Shown piece after piece: positions 57,529 to 57,693 of a stretch of DNA of 57,693 nucleotides. A model generated the notes under the pieces. The model had not been told where the DNA came from and did no database searches. It saw only the letters and a program-made list of their open reading frames with translations. Position 1 is the stretch's first letter; every line of letters starts with the position of its first letter. A program made the position numbers and the translations under genes. Origin of the DNA: Candidatus Nanogingivalis gingivitcus (GTDB lineage Bacteria > Patescibacteriota > Saccharimonadia > Saccharimonadales > Saccharimonadaceae); the NCBI RefSeq assembly GCF_004151455.1, contig NZ_PRLK01000005.1:1-57693 (forward strand), given 5' to 3'.

Positions 57529-57693
57529 AAAAATATATGCTGTTCTTGTGAGTATCACTGCTATTAATATAATATATAGTAAGTATTCTATAGGCAACAG
57601 AAAACCTTGTATTAGGAATATAAAAAAACCAAAATAATATACTAATAAACTACCTAAAATAGCTATGGAAAATATTTTAGGGTTAATAATCTT
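57520..57693 (-). CDS. Membrane protein C-terminus (partial, right edge)
   Basis: A reading frame enters from the right edge on the minus strand and stops at TAA 57522-57520. The visible 57 residues contain two hydrophobic helices (IFSIAILGSLLVYYFGFFIFLIQGF, EYLLYIILIAVILTRTAYIF) and end KK. No family can be named from so short a piece; a small membrane protein is the safest call. The reading frame is uninterrupted over its whole visible length, and it converges on the ATPase gene across the hairpin at 57496-57528, whose stem overlaps its stop codon. Confidence 0.55.
   Translation of the reverse strand, partial: KIINPKIFSIAILGSLLVYYFGFFIFLIQGFLLPIEYLLYIILIAVILTRTAYIFKK

Noticed and set aside
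1..57693. CRISPR array, prophage or IS element
   Set aside because: No spaced short repeats, transposase, integrase cluster or phage structural genes; the only tyrosine recombinase looks like a housekeeping Xer protein.
1..57693. Alternative genetic code with UGA as glycine (Absconditabacteria/Gracilibacteria)
   Set aside because: UGA ends orn and the PH-domain gene in coupled ATGA overlaps, and long conserved proteins read through without in-frame UGA.

Overview
This is a low-GC, densely packed chromosomal segment of a candidate-phyla-radiation (Patescibacteria) bacterium. Candidatus Saccharibacteria (TM7) is the best guess. The reasons are very short intergenic gaps, reduced versions of housekeeping proteins, a monoderm-type type IV pilus locus without a secretin, a class A beta-lactamase-like serine hydrolase, and a VirD4/TraM-like membrane ATPase with small partners. 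UGA is a stop codon (it ends orn and the PH-domain gene), so the UGA-recoding CPR lineages are excluded. No phage, IS or CRISPR element was seen. The lineage call is inference; no database was searched.

Layout. Bases 1-15,650 run leftward: polA (cut by the left edge), ftsK, a replication/repair/transcription run (dnaG-rpoD-membrane protein-HAD-mutM-holA), a repeat-containing membrane protein, orn-yjbR, tRNA-Ser, a CYTH protein, valS and tsaD. From 15.7 kb most genes run rightward: two small unknowns (one behind a structured leader), a DHH protein, truB, rpsO, argS, a kinase-like protein, rpsF-ssb-rpsR-efp, a serine hydrolase and tlyA. rpsT, one unknown and ychF are reversed. Bases 28.5-38.7 kb hold a complete type IV pilus operon (pilM, N, O, a small protein, B, T, C, D and three prepilins). 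Bases 38.7-48.7 kb hold xerD, ndk, tRNA-Arg, a PH-domain protein, a PpiC/SurA-like foldase, tRNA-Asp, tRNA-Thr, a processive GT2 glycosyltransferase, tRNA-Val, thrS-miaA, a winged-helix regulator with a degenerate MBL protein, and rpmB. Bases 48.7-53.8 kb are RNA-rich: an M50 protease, an unassigned structured RNA, RNase P RNA, infC-rpmI-rplT, comM/yifB, tmRNA, a probable minus-strand sRNA and a probable ~400-nt structured RNA. The right end holds the secretion-type ATPase and its small neighbours, then a truncated membrane protein on the minus strand.

How it works together. Pili, the ComM/YifB ATPase and the VirD4-like ATPase suggest a cell equipped for attachment, DNA uptake and possibly secretion. 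The rest is core replication, translation and repair.

Main observations. (1) Many genes look leaderless: a TATAAT or TAAAAT box ends 6-7 nt before the start codon. In ftsK, rpsO and the M50 gene the longest-ORF start codon is itself part of the promoter. (2) A 120-nt leader before the gene at 16205 contains an 11-bp stem-loop followed by a hairpin that buries the Shine-Dalgarno, a riboswitch-like layout. (3) The 53.0-53.76 kb gap carries two divergent consensus promoters, a terminator-ended small RNA and a heavily paired ~400-nt RNA. (4) A second unassigned structured RNA precedes rnpB. (5) A pair of parS-like palindromes lies upstream of valS. (6) DnaG has lost all four zinc ligands, and infC starts at AUU.
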